Shown piece after piece: positions 29,801 to 35,666 of a DNA stretch of 64,000 nucleotides. The number at the start of each line of letters is the position of its first letter. Positions within the stretch are counted from its first letter, which is position 1. Source of the DNA: Methylobacter tundripaludum (GTDB taxonomy: Bacteria > Pseudomonadota > Gammaproteobacteria > Methylococcales > Methylomonadaceae); contig NZ_PTIY01000017.1 in assembly GCF_002934365.1 (NCBI RefSeq), positions 1 to 64,000 of the forward strand, written 5' to 3'. The notes under the pieces are model-generated. The model had not been told where the DNA came from and made no database searches. It worked only from the letters and a program-made list of their open reading frames with translations. The translations under genes and the position numbers were made by a program.

Positions 29801-31620
29801 CCAGTCAGATCCAGAATTCGATCAACTACAAGGATGCCGAATCGGTCAGAATCAGCGCCCACATCCTGATCGACCAGTACGATAACATTAGCCACATTAT
29901 CGATTTGAGCGATCTTTACGATACGGCCAAAGACAGCGATGCCGACAATCCGGGCAAAACCGTTTTCTATCAAACCCTCATCGGCACTTATAACGACATT
30001 GCGATTTTATACTTCACCAAAGGCTTGCAGCATTTTCAGTACAAGCAGATGAGCCTGGCGGGCGCAAAGTTTGCCGGTTTGGTCAAAATGCTCAGCGCGG
30101 ATTATCCGCATGTCAGCGCCCGGTTTATCGATATTGACCAAACAGCTTATGACCGGCCCGGACAATTAAGGCAAATCATCATGCAGGAGTTTGACGCCGA
30201 ATTGCAGGAAACTGAACTGTGCTACCGTGACGGGCAGCGTTTTGCGCCTGTCCTATCGGCCGTCGAAGCTGGAGCCGGAGAGGCATTGCCGATTGCGCAG
30301 GACGGCGTTTATGTGATCAGCGGCGGAACCAACGGCGTCGGGCTGGAAATCGCCAAGTATCTTGCCGCCAAAGGCTGCAATAAGCTGGTGTTGATGGGGA
30401 TTACACAACTTCCGCCACGGGAGTCGTGGTCGAAGGCGGTCGATAACGACAGCCTGTCTTTGTATATCAAAAATAAACTGCTCGAGCTGATTGAGCTGGA
30501 CAAGGCGGTTGAGCATCTTCAGATTTATACCGGCTCGTTGAGCGGTCAGCACGCGTTGAAGCGTTATTTCAAAAAAATCCGCGCCAAATTGGGGCCGATC
30601 AGAGGGGTTATTCACAGTGCGGGCGTTTATTCCGATTCAGATAACCCCGGATTTGTCAGCAAAAATCTGGAGCGGATGAAGCAGGTGTGGGAGCCTAAAG
30701 TCAACGGCCTGGAAAGCCTGCATGCGCTTTTCAAGGCGGATGCGCCGGACTTTTTCGTATCGTTTTCGTCGATGACCGGGCTTATGCCGCATCTGGCCCG
30801 CGGCGCCGGCGATTATGCGATGGCCAATTCGTTTGTCGATTTTTTCAGCGCTTATCAGCACCATCAAAACAATCATACGTGTTACAAAACGATCATCTGG
30901 TCGGACTGGAACCAGTGCGGAGCCATTACCCGGATTGCCGGTGAAAGGGTTGCGGCGATAGAAGAGAATTTTCACCGGCTCGGCATACGGACATTTTCCA
31001 ATCAGGAAGGCCGGGCGCTGTTTGAACAGGCGCTGGCATGCACGGAGGACAGCAGGGTGTTTATCGGCTATCTCGACCGGCAGCAGTTTGAGCAGGTCAG
31101 GCTGCAATTGCTGTATGCGAACCTCAATGCCGTTGAAGCCGGAAAACAGGCTGTGGCGGCCAAGCCAGAGGCGCCTGTTGAAACCGTCCCGGAAAATTCA
31201 ATCCTGCATCATCTGGATCAATGGGAAGCTGAAAAACGCTCGGGTCTTGAGGTGCCGGTCTACAGGATCACCGACGTGATCAGCCTGGACCGGATCAAAC
31301 ACCTGGAACCGAACCTGATACACCGGATACACAAGCTGCTGTTTGCCGGGGTAGCGCAACCGGCAGCGCAGGAACAACCGGTTGATATGGCGCAGGTGAT
31401 CACAAATACCGTGCTGGAAGTGCTGAAACTGAAGAGTTTCGACTCTACCCAGCCGTTCCAGAATTACGGGCTGGATTCGATCTCGGCGATGGTGCTGGCG
31501 ACCCGGCTGGAGAAAAGACTGAAACAGCCGGTGCAACCGCAATGGCTGATCGATTTTTCCACGGTCGAAACGCTGTCCAGGCATTTAACGGCGCAGAACA
31601 GCAAGTCCCTGTTGCAATAA
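16654..31620 (+). CDS. trans-AT polyketide synthase, loading module plus three modules
   Basis: 4988 residues, complete. Domain order: adaptor/GNAT (about 1-290), ACP (Ser342); KS1 (C579/H714/H755), KR, C-methyltransferase, ACP (S1934); KS2 (C2200/H2335/H2375), two crotonase-fold (ECH) domains, tandem ACPs (S3300, S3397); KS3 (C3684/H3819/H3859), KR, ACP (S4942). No acyltransferase domain follows any KS; each KS ends in the short flanking segment with a TYPFxxxxYW motif, the hallmark of trans-AT systems. Malonyl units must therefore come from the AT at 36569-37717. There is no DH, ER or TE. The ACP end hands the chain to another protein, most plausibly the KS0 of the second synthase. This order closely matches PedI/OnnI of the pederin family as I know it. 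ATG 16654 has only a weak distant AGGGA. Confidence 0.95.
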   Translation: MTDNLSELFKQCSIEMIKRGQTRFADCFISTGVASTAEHDIGRLLQHSAIAPVDCLMAASAAGLVPSHQPPAHFFDGISCNQYLLQHLERRGYCIRAAQSDDLPALLLLEERCWAGQLRTPEAVLKQRIARYPQGQLVLTVGDAVVGVIYSQRIDSAEALNGITVAQVDSLHNPKATVVQLLAVNILPDMQQQNLGDQLLEFMLIYRSLQKDVQSVVAITLCKNFDRMAGLALEDYIRQRNEHGVLSDPILRFHELHGATIQRVMPGYRPHDHKNEGCGVLVSYDIHHRSRNDMRIDAAKNTRFTRSEIRGYLQNALSDCLGEQRKSAFSFDRPLMEMGLDSADLLELNEKIAFRYQLPLTPAFFFQYNTADKIAGYLCEHVVPEQKQNNKREAQQAKCVVTKPQGQASTQDVAIVGMACRLPGGIGTPEEFWRCLLSGASVVGELPAGRWQWPDEIDPAHKHQGIDRGGFLDNVAAFDAPFFRISPAEAESMDPQQRILLELGWQAIEHAGYAPDLLAGSNTGVFIGASGSDYARLLDQFRSPVDAHYGTGNSMAVLANRISYFYDFHGPSLLLDTACSSSLVAVHKAVQSIQTGESSQTLVGGINLICHPANSIAYYKAGMLAKDGRCKTFDQQANGYVRSEGAVMVLLKPLASAVSDHDRIYAVIKGTACNHGGQAGGLTVPNPEQQAKLLQTAWQSAKINPRSLGYIEAHGTGTSLGDPIEVQGLKQAFAQPGMQPEKSCGLGSVKTNLGHLEAAAGITGLLKTVLCLQHRQLPASLHFHQLNEHIELSDSCLYVVDRLQPWTPPTDGGPRIAAVSSFGSGGANAHAVLAEYPLNVDAVADDVARPLVFVLSAKTRPQLQVYAQKYIDWLSDVSSRSVSMTDLVYTLQTGRQAMEERLALVITDREDLLGKLGSFCSNQESHAQVFNSKTVPAQFRELTEGDAGRAFIRSLVAQRDWDRIALLWLSGVEVDWSLLYGDQAVGGRQPRRIAAPTYPFAKHAYWLPNAELPQERNTAGKAWVEAAVENVLPTVLAPLWRPVIDSKNAGLFPNHDDGVLIIGGSLEQQQAIRSVYTAAQSIAIDPAVTIESLSRQLRQLGNLDHIIWIAPKPDAASEFNETLVEQQNSGLLYVFKLVKALLAESYGNRDLSWTVITCRTQAVFNEDAPDPAHAGVHGLAGALAKEYPRWSIRALDMENHLDWPVRELMSLPADRQGDVLAFRGGQWFKRFLSPVEKLPESTPVYRQRGVYVVAGGAGGIGEAWTRHVIQHYQAQVIWIGRRRPDAAIQAKLDALADFGPAPVYVVADASSPESLRASYVTIKQRWPVIHGVIHSAVGLFDHSLVEMDEQRFRDILSAKIDISVNLAQVFKYEPLDFMLYFSSVVALEKNGGLSGYAAGGAFEDAFALHLAKQRTCAVKVINWGHWDIGTGDAISAATKIRLQLSGIIPIQPDEAMSVLQGLLTAPVNQLALLKTSRLDVLPMIDPDQNLNIYVNTIPRCIDLIPPVSEELNKRVETLKPLSIFNNAELEAQLLPLFAGTLQSLGLLDESGESPHGFYSQWLEAGRKILAEQGLSRSAAGNPEQLWQAWEKAKQESFADADLSAAIELAEACLRALPDILSGRRRATDILFPDSSMRRVEGIYRNNAVADYFNRILGESLVAAIGIRLQKDPDAQLRILEIGAGAGGTTAMILPLLAPYRQHIAEYAYTDVSKAFLFHAEEQFVKDYPYVRPKLFDVEKPLAGQDIAAQHYDLVIATNVLHATRNIRQTLSNAKAALRKNGLLLLNEISGKSLFAHLTFGLLEGWWLSEDQPLRIPDAPGLYPETWKQVLGQEGFANVLFPAPDAHVLGQQVIVAESDGVVRQQKTAQKHLVNPAPCVQPSSADELPKPAVISSDEGLKEASNFHLKKLAAKTLRMNSHDIDALEPLETYGIDSILVVQITNALREIFPDVRSTLLFECQTIDALSDYFINNNKDELIRLTGLQVPAAASETSRPQVQASAEKNAGRDDTAQLYRSDNKPDAGQDAIAVIGMSCHFPQADNVDDYWRILKSGQDCIREVPADRWPMQDFFDADPDRAVEQGKSYSKWGGFLDNVTDFDPLFFNISPKEAIAIDPQERLFLQTAWETLEDAGYTRERLVNDFKQQVGVFAGITRTGFDLFGPQLWRQGSTVYPHTSFSSAANRVSYFLNARGPSVPVDTMCSSSLTAIHQACQSLRSGECRLAIAGGVNIYLHPSGYVGLSASRMLSKDGVCRSFGKGGNGFVPGEGAGAVLLKPLSQAIADNDRIYATIRATHVNHGGKTNGYTVPNPQAQAELVRDTLQKAGVDARAVSYIEAHGTGTELGDPIEVSGLTQAFRHTTQDTGFCALGSAKANVGHLEAAAGIAGFIKVILQLRHGQLAPSLHAAELNPNIDFAKTPFVVQQTLADWQRPLLEDQGELKEFPRIAGISAFGAGGANAHVLVEEYRQPERLPPDAGQGCVVVLSAKNEERLKAYAGRLHDFIGRRVADADELELPDLAYTLQVGREQMDQRLALVAHSPAQLQEKLKAYIGGQDEVADLYQGQVKRHKELIAAFAGDESMQQTVDAWFRQRKYSRLLNLWTKGMDIDWARLYQGQCVPRRISLPTYPFAATRYWLPLVEVDETPQKTVDVASAPAPLPIPQASAAAVEPMKRTISEVPAQQPCSDSVVPAKPDGISLREPALCPATFQTQTIIKPISLRLLQSYDSASDTPKAVASAGGNPCIALYDYGEGVFAVKPDNADGQPIAIDSACAGLIGCLQRVNMLAEDKPAHGAVKVLLLTGLDQLFAAEDDPAAKRSISNAASAIAGCAVPVIAVLTGENSYNAMLMAAVGEVMICSSEGTYSFHSTAVSEQEYRLFAERFGEACAGSLVSGSGLLSGAALRQAGLTMPVVGQAEIDGYALETARSIAQISGTASAELKKHLSSRIRQLTGNLAAPFTPVAGVPGQADTNRPDAGFVWSPGRATAGAESPEPVKLDSDVVTLQKYRNGVVVVNLCDRSSKNTFSPEFVSGVIAAFDHINNTPGYKAVVLTGYDNYFACGGTKQGLLAIQNGSARFTDEQSYSMPLACEIPVIAAMQGHAIGAGWAMGLFCDWAVYSEESVYQSPYMLYGFTPGAGSTLIFPERLGHDLSREVLLTAREFQGRELKRRGIAMPVMPRSEVFDYALALANHLALSTRDQLVQQKNRRSESIRQRLPGVFTQELAMHDKTFVGNQDVIDNINRHFNEAAAQDQPAQPSMSGARASSHQSPQQVLESLRQSLAEELQMQREQVDDQTAFIDMGLDSITAVTWIRKINKQFGSSIGATKVYSYSTLTRFTEFVLSQMEYPQPSPCVDTAIDTGTVQENGDQLLAWLRETLARELLMSPDTLDDDMKFIDMGLDSITAVTWIRAINKRYGLSIGATKVYSYPTLAEFCQYLLKSGREQGQFQNQEQPQQAVAAAMAAQPRKQVTEPVLVCSFALAGSADRQLVEQEPVTVPPVRAEGAAQSEPQQNRNQNSATQSIAIIGMAGQFPKADNVTQFWQNLVQGRECISDIPSTRWSVDEYYDPDRNAPGKTVCKRMGLLDDVDVFDPLFFNISPSEAEYMDPQQRLFLQTSWSCIEDAGYNPSDLSGSLCGVFVGCTASDYSQLMAGQAQCAQALMGESVSILPARIAYFLNLQGPCLSIDTACSSSLVALANACDSLVLGHSDLALAGGVYVINGPEIHVKMSKAGMLSPDGRCYSFDQRANGFVPGEGVGVLLLKRLEQAEQDGDDIYGVIRGWGVNQDGKSNGITAPNQESQTRLETGIYKKFGINPEHIQLIEAHGTATKLGDPIEVDALRESFRRFTDRKHFCALGSVKSNIGHLATAAGVSGVIKSVLALQHRQLPPTINYQELNEHIDLEDSPFYVNTQCKPWDAPVGQKRHVAVSSFGFSGTNAHIVLEEPLPQVAAAVAADTPVLLVLSAKSGQQLAVYAQAVSDYLADQYNSREINLSDMAYTFQVGRVALNHRLAIVANTADELRTRLSNYALTGASDQDCVAGEVGKKAAAADGTIQGEATTQQLRQLAERWVVGETVDWSSLYRPGQARRKHGLPTYPFAREHYWIPETEAVEDDTVESKPCRSSETPVIDSELWRGSELPDTIDWQNRLQHYQGKQLTVIYADDGERLAFSNLLTQLKQASGLDDSSNVSYCAVTEINDGLAAKRPDCLLFLGGVGTQPTDTSAIEQCLKVLSDQGSDSPVDVLFFMQTDPVAADRLADLISKAVKPEQSRCVLVTQDDCGDLNAAMQRLFREWLAFGAQTEPFTKLRQIHYAAGQRLARNGCAEQVAEHICLINKEWREKQPQPVTHPADRGTVLILVNHESLQIARKLLEPEDFNKVILIGDNSVLPSQIQNSINYKDAESVRISAHILIDQYDNISHIIDLSDLYDTAKDSDADNPGKTVFYQTLIGTYNDIAILYFTKGLQHFQYKQMSLAGAKFAGLVKMLSADYPHVSARFIDIDQTAYDRPGQLRQIIMQEFDAELQETELCYRDGQRFAPVLSAVEAGAGEALPIAQDGVYVISGGTNGVGLEIAKYLAAKGCNKLVLMGITQLPPRESWSKAVDNDSLSLYIKNKLLELIELDKAVEHLQIYTGSLSGQHALKRYFKKIRAKLGPIRGVIHSAGVYSDSDNPGFVSKNLERMKQVWEPKVNGLESLHALFKADAPDFFVSFSSMTGLMPHLARGAGDYAMANSFVDFFSAYQHHQNNHTCYKTIIWSDWNQCGAITRIAGERVAAIEENFHRLGIRTFSNQEGRALFEQALACTEDSRVFIGYLDRQQFEQVRLQLLYANLNAVEAGKQAVAAKPEAPVETVPENSILHHLDQWEAEKRSGLEVPVYRITDVISLDRIKHLEPNLIHRIHKLLFAGVAQPAAQEQPVDMAQVITNTVLEVLKLKSFDSTQPFQNYGLDSISAMVLATRLEKRLKQPVQPQWLIDFSTVETLSRHLTAQNSKSLLQ
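17881..22608 (+). other. module 1: KS-KR-cMT-ACP
   Basis: KS1 has an intact Cys-His-His triad. KR: NADPH motif GGAGGIG (1255-1261), S1383, Y1396; the usual Asn four residues after Tyr is Gly1400. The C-methyltransferase SAM motif EIGAGAGG (1680-1687) is followed by ATNVLHATRN. ACP has YGIDSI. Predicted product: a hydroxyl on the starter-derived carbon and a C-methyl on the new alpha carbon. Confidence 0.85.
22726..26973 (+). other. module 2: beta-branching KS-ECH-ECH-ACP-ACP
   Basis: KS2 active site is DTMCSSS. The first crotonase-fold domain (about 2740-2945) is divergent. The second (about 2995-3245) has YFACGGTKQG and GHAIGAGWAMGLFCDW, as in PksI-like ECH2 decarboxylases. Two near-identical ACPs carry DMGLDSITAVTW with Trp six residues after the phosphopantetheine Ser (W3306, W3403), the known mark of beta-branching carrier proteins. 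Predicted outcome: a beta-keto converted to an exomethylene or methyl branch. Confidence 0.85.
27196..31617 (+). other. module 3: KS-KR-ACP
   Basis: KS3 has intact C3684, H3819 (HGTAT variant) and H3859. KR: ISGGTNGVG (4555-4563), S4706, Y4721, N4725, all catalytic residues present, so it looks active although of an unusual subtype. About 500 residues between KS and KR hold only the KR structural half. ACP: YGLDSISAM (S4942). Confidence 0.85.
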
Positions 31621-31629
31621 AAACACACC

Positions 31630-32739
31630 ATGACACAAACGATAGAACAGCTGCTGGGCATTCAGCCCGCCGCGCATAAGGCGAAACAAGCGAAGGCGGA
31701 CATCAGTTTCAGTTTCCTGTTTTTTTCGGATGTTCGGAAAGATATTTCCGATGCGGAAAAATACGCGTTCATGCGGGACATAACGCTGTTTGCGGACAAG
31801 GAAGGTTTTGAGGCGGTTTATCTGCCGGAACGGCATTTTCATGAATTCGGCTCCATTTACGCCAACTCCGCGATTATGGCGGCGCATTTAATACCCCAGA
31901 CGACACGCATCCGTTTCAGAACCGCCGGTATCTCGCTGCCGTTGCATCACCCGGCTGAAGTGGTCGAATGGTGGGCGATGAACGATGTGCTGTCGCAAGG
32001 CCGTGTCGACCTGGGCTTCGGCTCCGGCTGGAACAAGCCCGATTTTATCCTGTCGCCGGAAAACTACGAGAACCGGCGGCAAATATGCAGCGAAGCCATT
32101 CCGATCGTGCAAAAGCTGTGGCGCGGCGAAACCGTGCCGTTTGCCGGGCCCGGCGGCGAACAGATACCGATTGCGGTCTATCCCCGTCCGCTGCAACCGG
32201 AACTGAAGGTCTGGCTGCTGGTTACGCAGAATGATGAAGGCTTTATTCATGCGGGCAGGCAGGGCTATAACATTTTTACGATGCTGTACGGCAACAACCT
32301 GGATGCGATGCAAAAAAAGATTGCGTTGTACAGAAGCGCCCGGCAGGAGGCGGGGCTTGACCCGGAGCAAGGGGTTATCACATTAATGCTGCATACCTTG
32401 ATGCTGGGGGACAGGGCGCAGGTGCAACAGGCCGTGGAAGCGCCTTTTAAGGATTACATAAAAAGTTCGCTGGATGCGCACCTGAAAGCGGCCGTCGATC
32501 AAAACGGCGGTACCCCGCTTAACGAGGCGGAAAAAGGCAAGATGCTGGAATACGCCTACCAGCGTTACTTTAAAACCGGCGCAATTTTCGGCACCGTCGA
32601 AGACGGCCGGGATATTGTCGATCAGGCGATAGCGGCCGGCGTCAATGAAATTGCCTGTCTGGTCGATTTTGGTGTGGACTATTCGGTGGTCAGGGAGTCC
32701 CTGACCTATCTTAAACGGTTGACGTCTAACTACTGCTGA
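31630..32739 (+). CDS. luciferase-like FMN-dependent monooxygenase (MupA/PedJ type)
   Basis: 369 residues of the bacterial luciferase-like TIM-barrel flavin family, of the subgroup found in PKS/NRPS clusters. Signature stretches: AVYLPERHFHEFGSIYANSA, RFRTAGISLPLHHPAEVVEW, VDLGFGSGWNKPDF. It starts nine bases after the first synthase stop, so it is in the same operon. Family members hydroxylate the alpha carbon of ACP-bound intermediates. That would fit an alpha-hydroxyl next to the amide in a pederin-type product (inference). No strong Shine-Dalgarno is seen; translational coupling is likely. Confidence 0.85.
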   Translation: MTQTIEQLLGIQPAAHKAKQAKADISFSFLFFSDVRKDISDAEKYAFMRDITLFADKEGFEAVYLPERHFHEFGSIYANSAIMAAHLIPQTTRIRFRTAGISLPLHHPAEVVEWWAMNDVLSQGRVDLGFGSGWNKPDFILSPENYENRRQICSEAIPIVQKLWRGETVPFAGPGGEQIPIAVYPRPLQPELKVWLLVTQNDEGFIHAGRQGYNIFTMLYGNNLDAMQKKIALYRSARQEAGLDPEQGVITLMLHTLMLGDRAQVQQAVEAPFKDYIKSSLDAHLKAAVDQNGGTPLNEAEKGKMLEYAYQRYFKTGAIFGTVEDGRDIVDQAIAAGVNEIACLVDFGVDYSVVRESLTYLKRLTSNYC

Positions 32740-32791
32740 GGCGTTTCTTTGAGACGGCAACTACATCGTGTGTTTTACAGGGGGATAAATA

Positions 32792-33679
32792 ATGAAATCA
32801 ACAAACAGGGAAAAGCTGGAACGGCAGGGTTATTGTATTGTTCGGAGCCTATTTGATCAGTCCATGATCGAAAAAATCGGCCAATGGTGCGATAAGGCGC
32901 TGGAGCATGTTTCTGAAAACCATCGCTCCCAGTTCAAGTCCCAGGGTTGTCTGGTCGATATATCGGACTATCCCGATTTTTCTGAAATCATCGGCCACGA
33001 GGCGTTGGCGGCGCTGTTTGACGAGCTGGATTTAGGCGGCCATGTGTTCAGCAGCGGTTCTATTATCAGCAAACCGCCCGCCAGTCCGCCTCTGTTCTGG
33101 CATCATGACTGGTGGGGCTGGGATGATCCGCTTTCCTATACCGACCGGATTCCCCAGGTCAACATGATGATTTATCTTTCCCCGACTTTGCCCGACAATG
33201 GCTGCCTTCGGGTTATACCCGGCAGTCATCATCAAAGGCACCCGATTCATGAAGTTCCAGCGGTATACGGTTCATCTCTGTCCAGAGTGGAGAACCTCGA
33301 GCACCCGCTTTATCAATCATGGGAAGGGGAGGTTGCAATCGAGGTTCAACCGGGCGACGTTGTCGTCAAGGATACGCGATTATTGCACAGCGCCTACGCC
33401 AATACATCGAATGAAAACAGAACTTTGTTAAGCCTCAATTTTAATCCCGATTTTCCTGCTCTGCCTGCCGGCATGCAGGCCAGAATAAAAAGTATTTTCA
33501 TGCGGGAGAGGGAATTCGATGGGTGCAGTGTCCCGAATGATCTGCTTGTGGCTCAGTGGCCTGAACGGCAGAGGAAAAAAATAGAACATCTTTTCCCGGA
33601 ATGTGCGGGAGATATTCGGCCGCTTAACTTCAACTTTAGTCCTGACCTGGATTTATTAAACGGAGCCGGGCATTCATAG
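32792..33679 (+). CDS. phytanoyl-CoA dioxygenase family (PhyH) oxygenase
   Basis: 295 residues, Fe(II)/2-oxoglutarate oxygenase. Facial triad HxD at H104-H105-D106 (LFWHHDWWGWDD), distal His in LLHSAY (H199), and 2OG-binding Arg about eleven residues later (ENRTLLSL, R210). GGGGG lies just upstream of ATG. A tailoring hydroxylation is expected, for example at the glycine-derived alpha carbon or a chain methylene; the site cannot be deduced. It lies 52 bases after the luciferase-like gene, same operon. Confidence 0.88.
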   Translation: MKSTNREKLERQGYCIVRSLFDQSMIEKIGQWCDKALEHVSENHRSQFKSQGCLVDISDYPDFSEIIGHEALAALFDELDLGGHVFSSGSIISKPPASPPLFWHHDWWGWDDPLSYTDRIPQVNMMIYLSPTLPDNGCLRVIPGSHHQRHPIHEVPAVYGSSLSRVENLEHPLYQSWEGEVAIEVQPGDVVVKDTRLLHSAYANTSNENRTLLSLNFNPDFPALPAGMQARIKSIFMREREFDGCSVPNDLLVAQWPERQRKKIEHLFPECAGDIRPLNFNFSPDLDLLNGAGHS

Positions 33680-33719
33680 GAACGTGCATAAAATAACGTG
33701 AGCCCGTTTTATTTTTAAA

Positions 33720-33780
33720 CCATGAAGAGCATGAAGGACATGAAGGATTTAAATCTTCATGTCCTTCATGCTCTTCATGG
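33720..33780. terminator. long near-perfect palindrome
   Basis: About 30 bases starting ccatgaagagcatgaagg are followed by their reverse complement ending ctcttcatgg, with one bulged base and a self-complementary gatttaaatc centre. The transcript could form a ~29-bp stem. It sits between the PhyH gene and the flavin monooxygenase and has no T-tract, so it may act as a transcript-stabilising or attenuating hairpin, or be a dispersed repeat, rather than a classical terminator. Confidence 0.5.
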
Positions 33781-33845
33781 TAACTGCTATACATGTTCTT
33801 AGGCAGATTCGTAGCTTAAGAGTTATCCGTTTGGCGAGTTTACCG

Positions 33846-35666
33846 ATGAAAAATAACCAAGAAGCAAAACAGCCGCGATTTAATCCCGATGAATTGCGGT
33901 CGAAGTACCGCGAAGAACGGGATAAACGCCTGCGTCAGGAAGGTAACGAGCAATATATAAAAATAGACGGCCGGTACGCCCGTTTTCAGGAAGATCCTTA
34001 TACGCCGGTTCAGGCGCGTGAACCGCTGCATGATGAAGTGGAGGTATTGATTGTCGGCGGCGGCTTTAGCGGCTTGTTGGCGGCGGCCCGGCTGAAGGAG
34101 GCGGGCATTGAGGATGTCCGCATTGTCGAGCGCGGCGGCGATTTTGGCGGTACGTGGTACTGGAATCGTTATCCGGGTGCGCAATGCGATATTGAATCCT
34201 ATATTTACCTGCCGTTGCTTGAAGAAATCGGCTATATCCCCAAACAGAAATACAGCAATGCGCCGGAAATTTTTGCCCACTCCTGCGCCATTGCTGAACA
34301 TTACCGGCTTTATGATAAGGCCTGTTTTCATACCTCAGTGACCGAGCTGCGCTGGAACGAGGCCTTATTACGCTGGATCGTCTCGACTGACCGTGGGGAT
34401 AGCATGAAAGCGCGCTTTATCTGTCTCGCTGACGGTCCGCTCAGCCAGCCTAAATTGCCCGGTATAGCGGGTATTGAGACTTTTCAAGGCAAGATGTTTC
34501 ATACCAGCCGCTGGGACTATGGCTATACGGGCGGCGATGCCTGCGGCAAGCTGGACAAACTGCATGATAAACGGGTCGGCATCATCGGAACGGGGGCCAC
34601 CAGCATTCAGTGCATTCCCTATCTTGCAGCATCCGCCGGGCAATTGTATGTTTTCCAGCGCACGCCTTCTTCGGTCCTCGTGCGCGATAATAAAGCCACC
34701 GACTCTGAATGGGCGACAACGTTGAGTCCGGGCTGGCAGCAGGCGCGCATGCAAAATTTTAACCGGGTTACCTCCGGCATCGGCCAGGACGAGGACCAGG
34801 TTAATGACGGTTTGACTAACATCATGCGTAACTTAAGCAAGCTCCCCGAACATCTTTATCGGGAACAGCCGGCTGCGGAAGACATGGAAAAACTGTCCGA
34901 AATGCTTGATTTTGAACAGATGGAACAGGTCAGGGCGCGTATCGACAGTATCGTAACCGACCCCGAAACAGCCGCCGCGCTTAAACCGTGGTACCGCTTA
35001 TTTTGCAAACGCCCCTGTTTTAATGACGAGTATCTTCAGGTTTTTAACCGTCCGAATGTCAAGCTGGTGGATACCCAGGGCAAAGGCGTGGCGCAACTTA
35101 CCGAAACAGCGGCCATTGTCGGCGATCAGAGTTATGATCTGGATTGCCTGGTTTTCGCCACGGGTTTTGAGGTGGGAACCGCTTATCCCAGACGATCAGG
35201 CTTTGAAGTCTATGGGCGGGACGGTTTGACGCTGACCGAGAAATGGGCAGACGGCATGCGCACGCTGCATGGTCTTCAGACCCGTCATTTTCCGAATTGT
35301 TTTTTTCTGGGCATGACCCAAGGCGGGTATACCGCCAACTACACGCATATGCTCTATGAGCAAAGCGCCCATATCGCCTACATCCTCGGCGAGGTAAAAA
35401 AGCAAAACATGCAGGCCGTTGAAGTGAACCAAGAAGCGGAGGATCAATGGGTTGATGTCATCAACAGTTTTGCGGCCGCCGGTATGAAATATTATCAGGA
35501 ATGCACCCCCGGTTATTACAATAACGAAGGCAAACCCGGCGAGGGTAAAACCGCCAAAATAGCCGGTTTTTATGGCGGCGGCTCGGAGGCGTTTTTCCAA
35601 ATATTGGCAGATTGGCGGAAAAAGGGGGATATGGAAGGTGTTTGTTTAACCGGTGGGCAATCCTAG
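33846..35666 (+). CDS. Baeyer-Villiger-type flavin monooxygenase (PedG-like)
   Basis: 606 residues. The FAD Rossmann motif GGGFSGL follows a ~60-residue N-terminal extension. The Baeyer-Villiger fingerprint F-x-G-x3-H-x3-W-D is present as FQGKMFHTSRWD (F213 onward). The NADPH motif is GIIGTGATS. I take ATG 33846 as start; a longer frame from 33759 would begin inside the palindrome. Pederin clusters encode a comparable oxygenase proposed to cleave or oxygenate the chain oxidatively. The gene converges on the SDR (4-base overlap of ends). Confidence 0.88.
   Translation: MKNNQEAKQPRFNPDELRSKYREERDKRLRQEGNEQYIKIDGRYARFQEDPYTPVQAREPLHDEVEVLIVGGGFSGLLAAARLKEAGIEDVRIVERGGDFGGTWYWNRYPGAQCDIESYIYLPLLEEIGYIPKQKYSNAPEIFAHSCAIAEHYRLYDKACFHTSVTELRWNEALLRWIVSTDRGDSMKARFICLADGPLSQPKLPGIAGIETFQGKMFHTSRWDYGYTGGDACGKLDKLHDKRVGIIGTGATSIQCIPYLAASAGQLYVFQRTPSSVLVRDNKATDSEWATTLSPGWQQARMQNFNRVTSGIGQDEDQVNDGLTNIMRNLSKLPEHLYREQPAAEDMEKLSEMLDFEQMEQVRARIDSIVTDPETAAALKPWYRLFCKRPCFNDEYLQVFNRPNVKLVDTQGKGVAQLTETAAIVGDQSYDLDCLVFATGFEVGTAYPRRSGFEVYGRDGLTLTEKWADGMRTLHGLQTRHFPNCFFLGMTQGGYTANYTHMLYEQSAHIAYILGEVKKQNMQAVEVNQEAEDQWVDVINSFAAAGMKYYQECTPGYYNNEGKPGEGKTAKIAGFYGGGSEAFFQILADWRKKGDMEGVCLTGGQS

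Noticed and set aside
28876-29973. 365-codon open frame antisense to the first synthase
   Set aside because: One of many long antisense frames across GC-rich PKS genes; composition is Arg/Gln/His-rich with no family motif, and the sense frame is unambiguous.
17881-31617. Search for dehydratase, enoyl reductase, thioesterase or in-line acyltransferase domains
   Set aside because: No HxxxGxxxxP, no ER Rossmann pair, no GxSxG thioesterase and no AT elbow between KS and KR; the long KS-KR gaps are explained by the KR structural half-domain.
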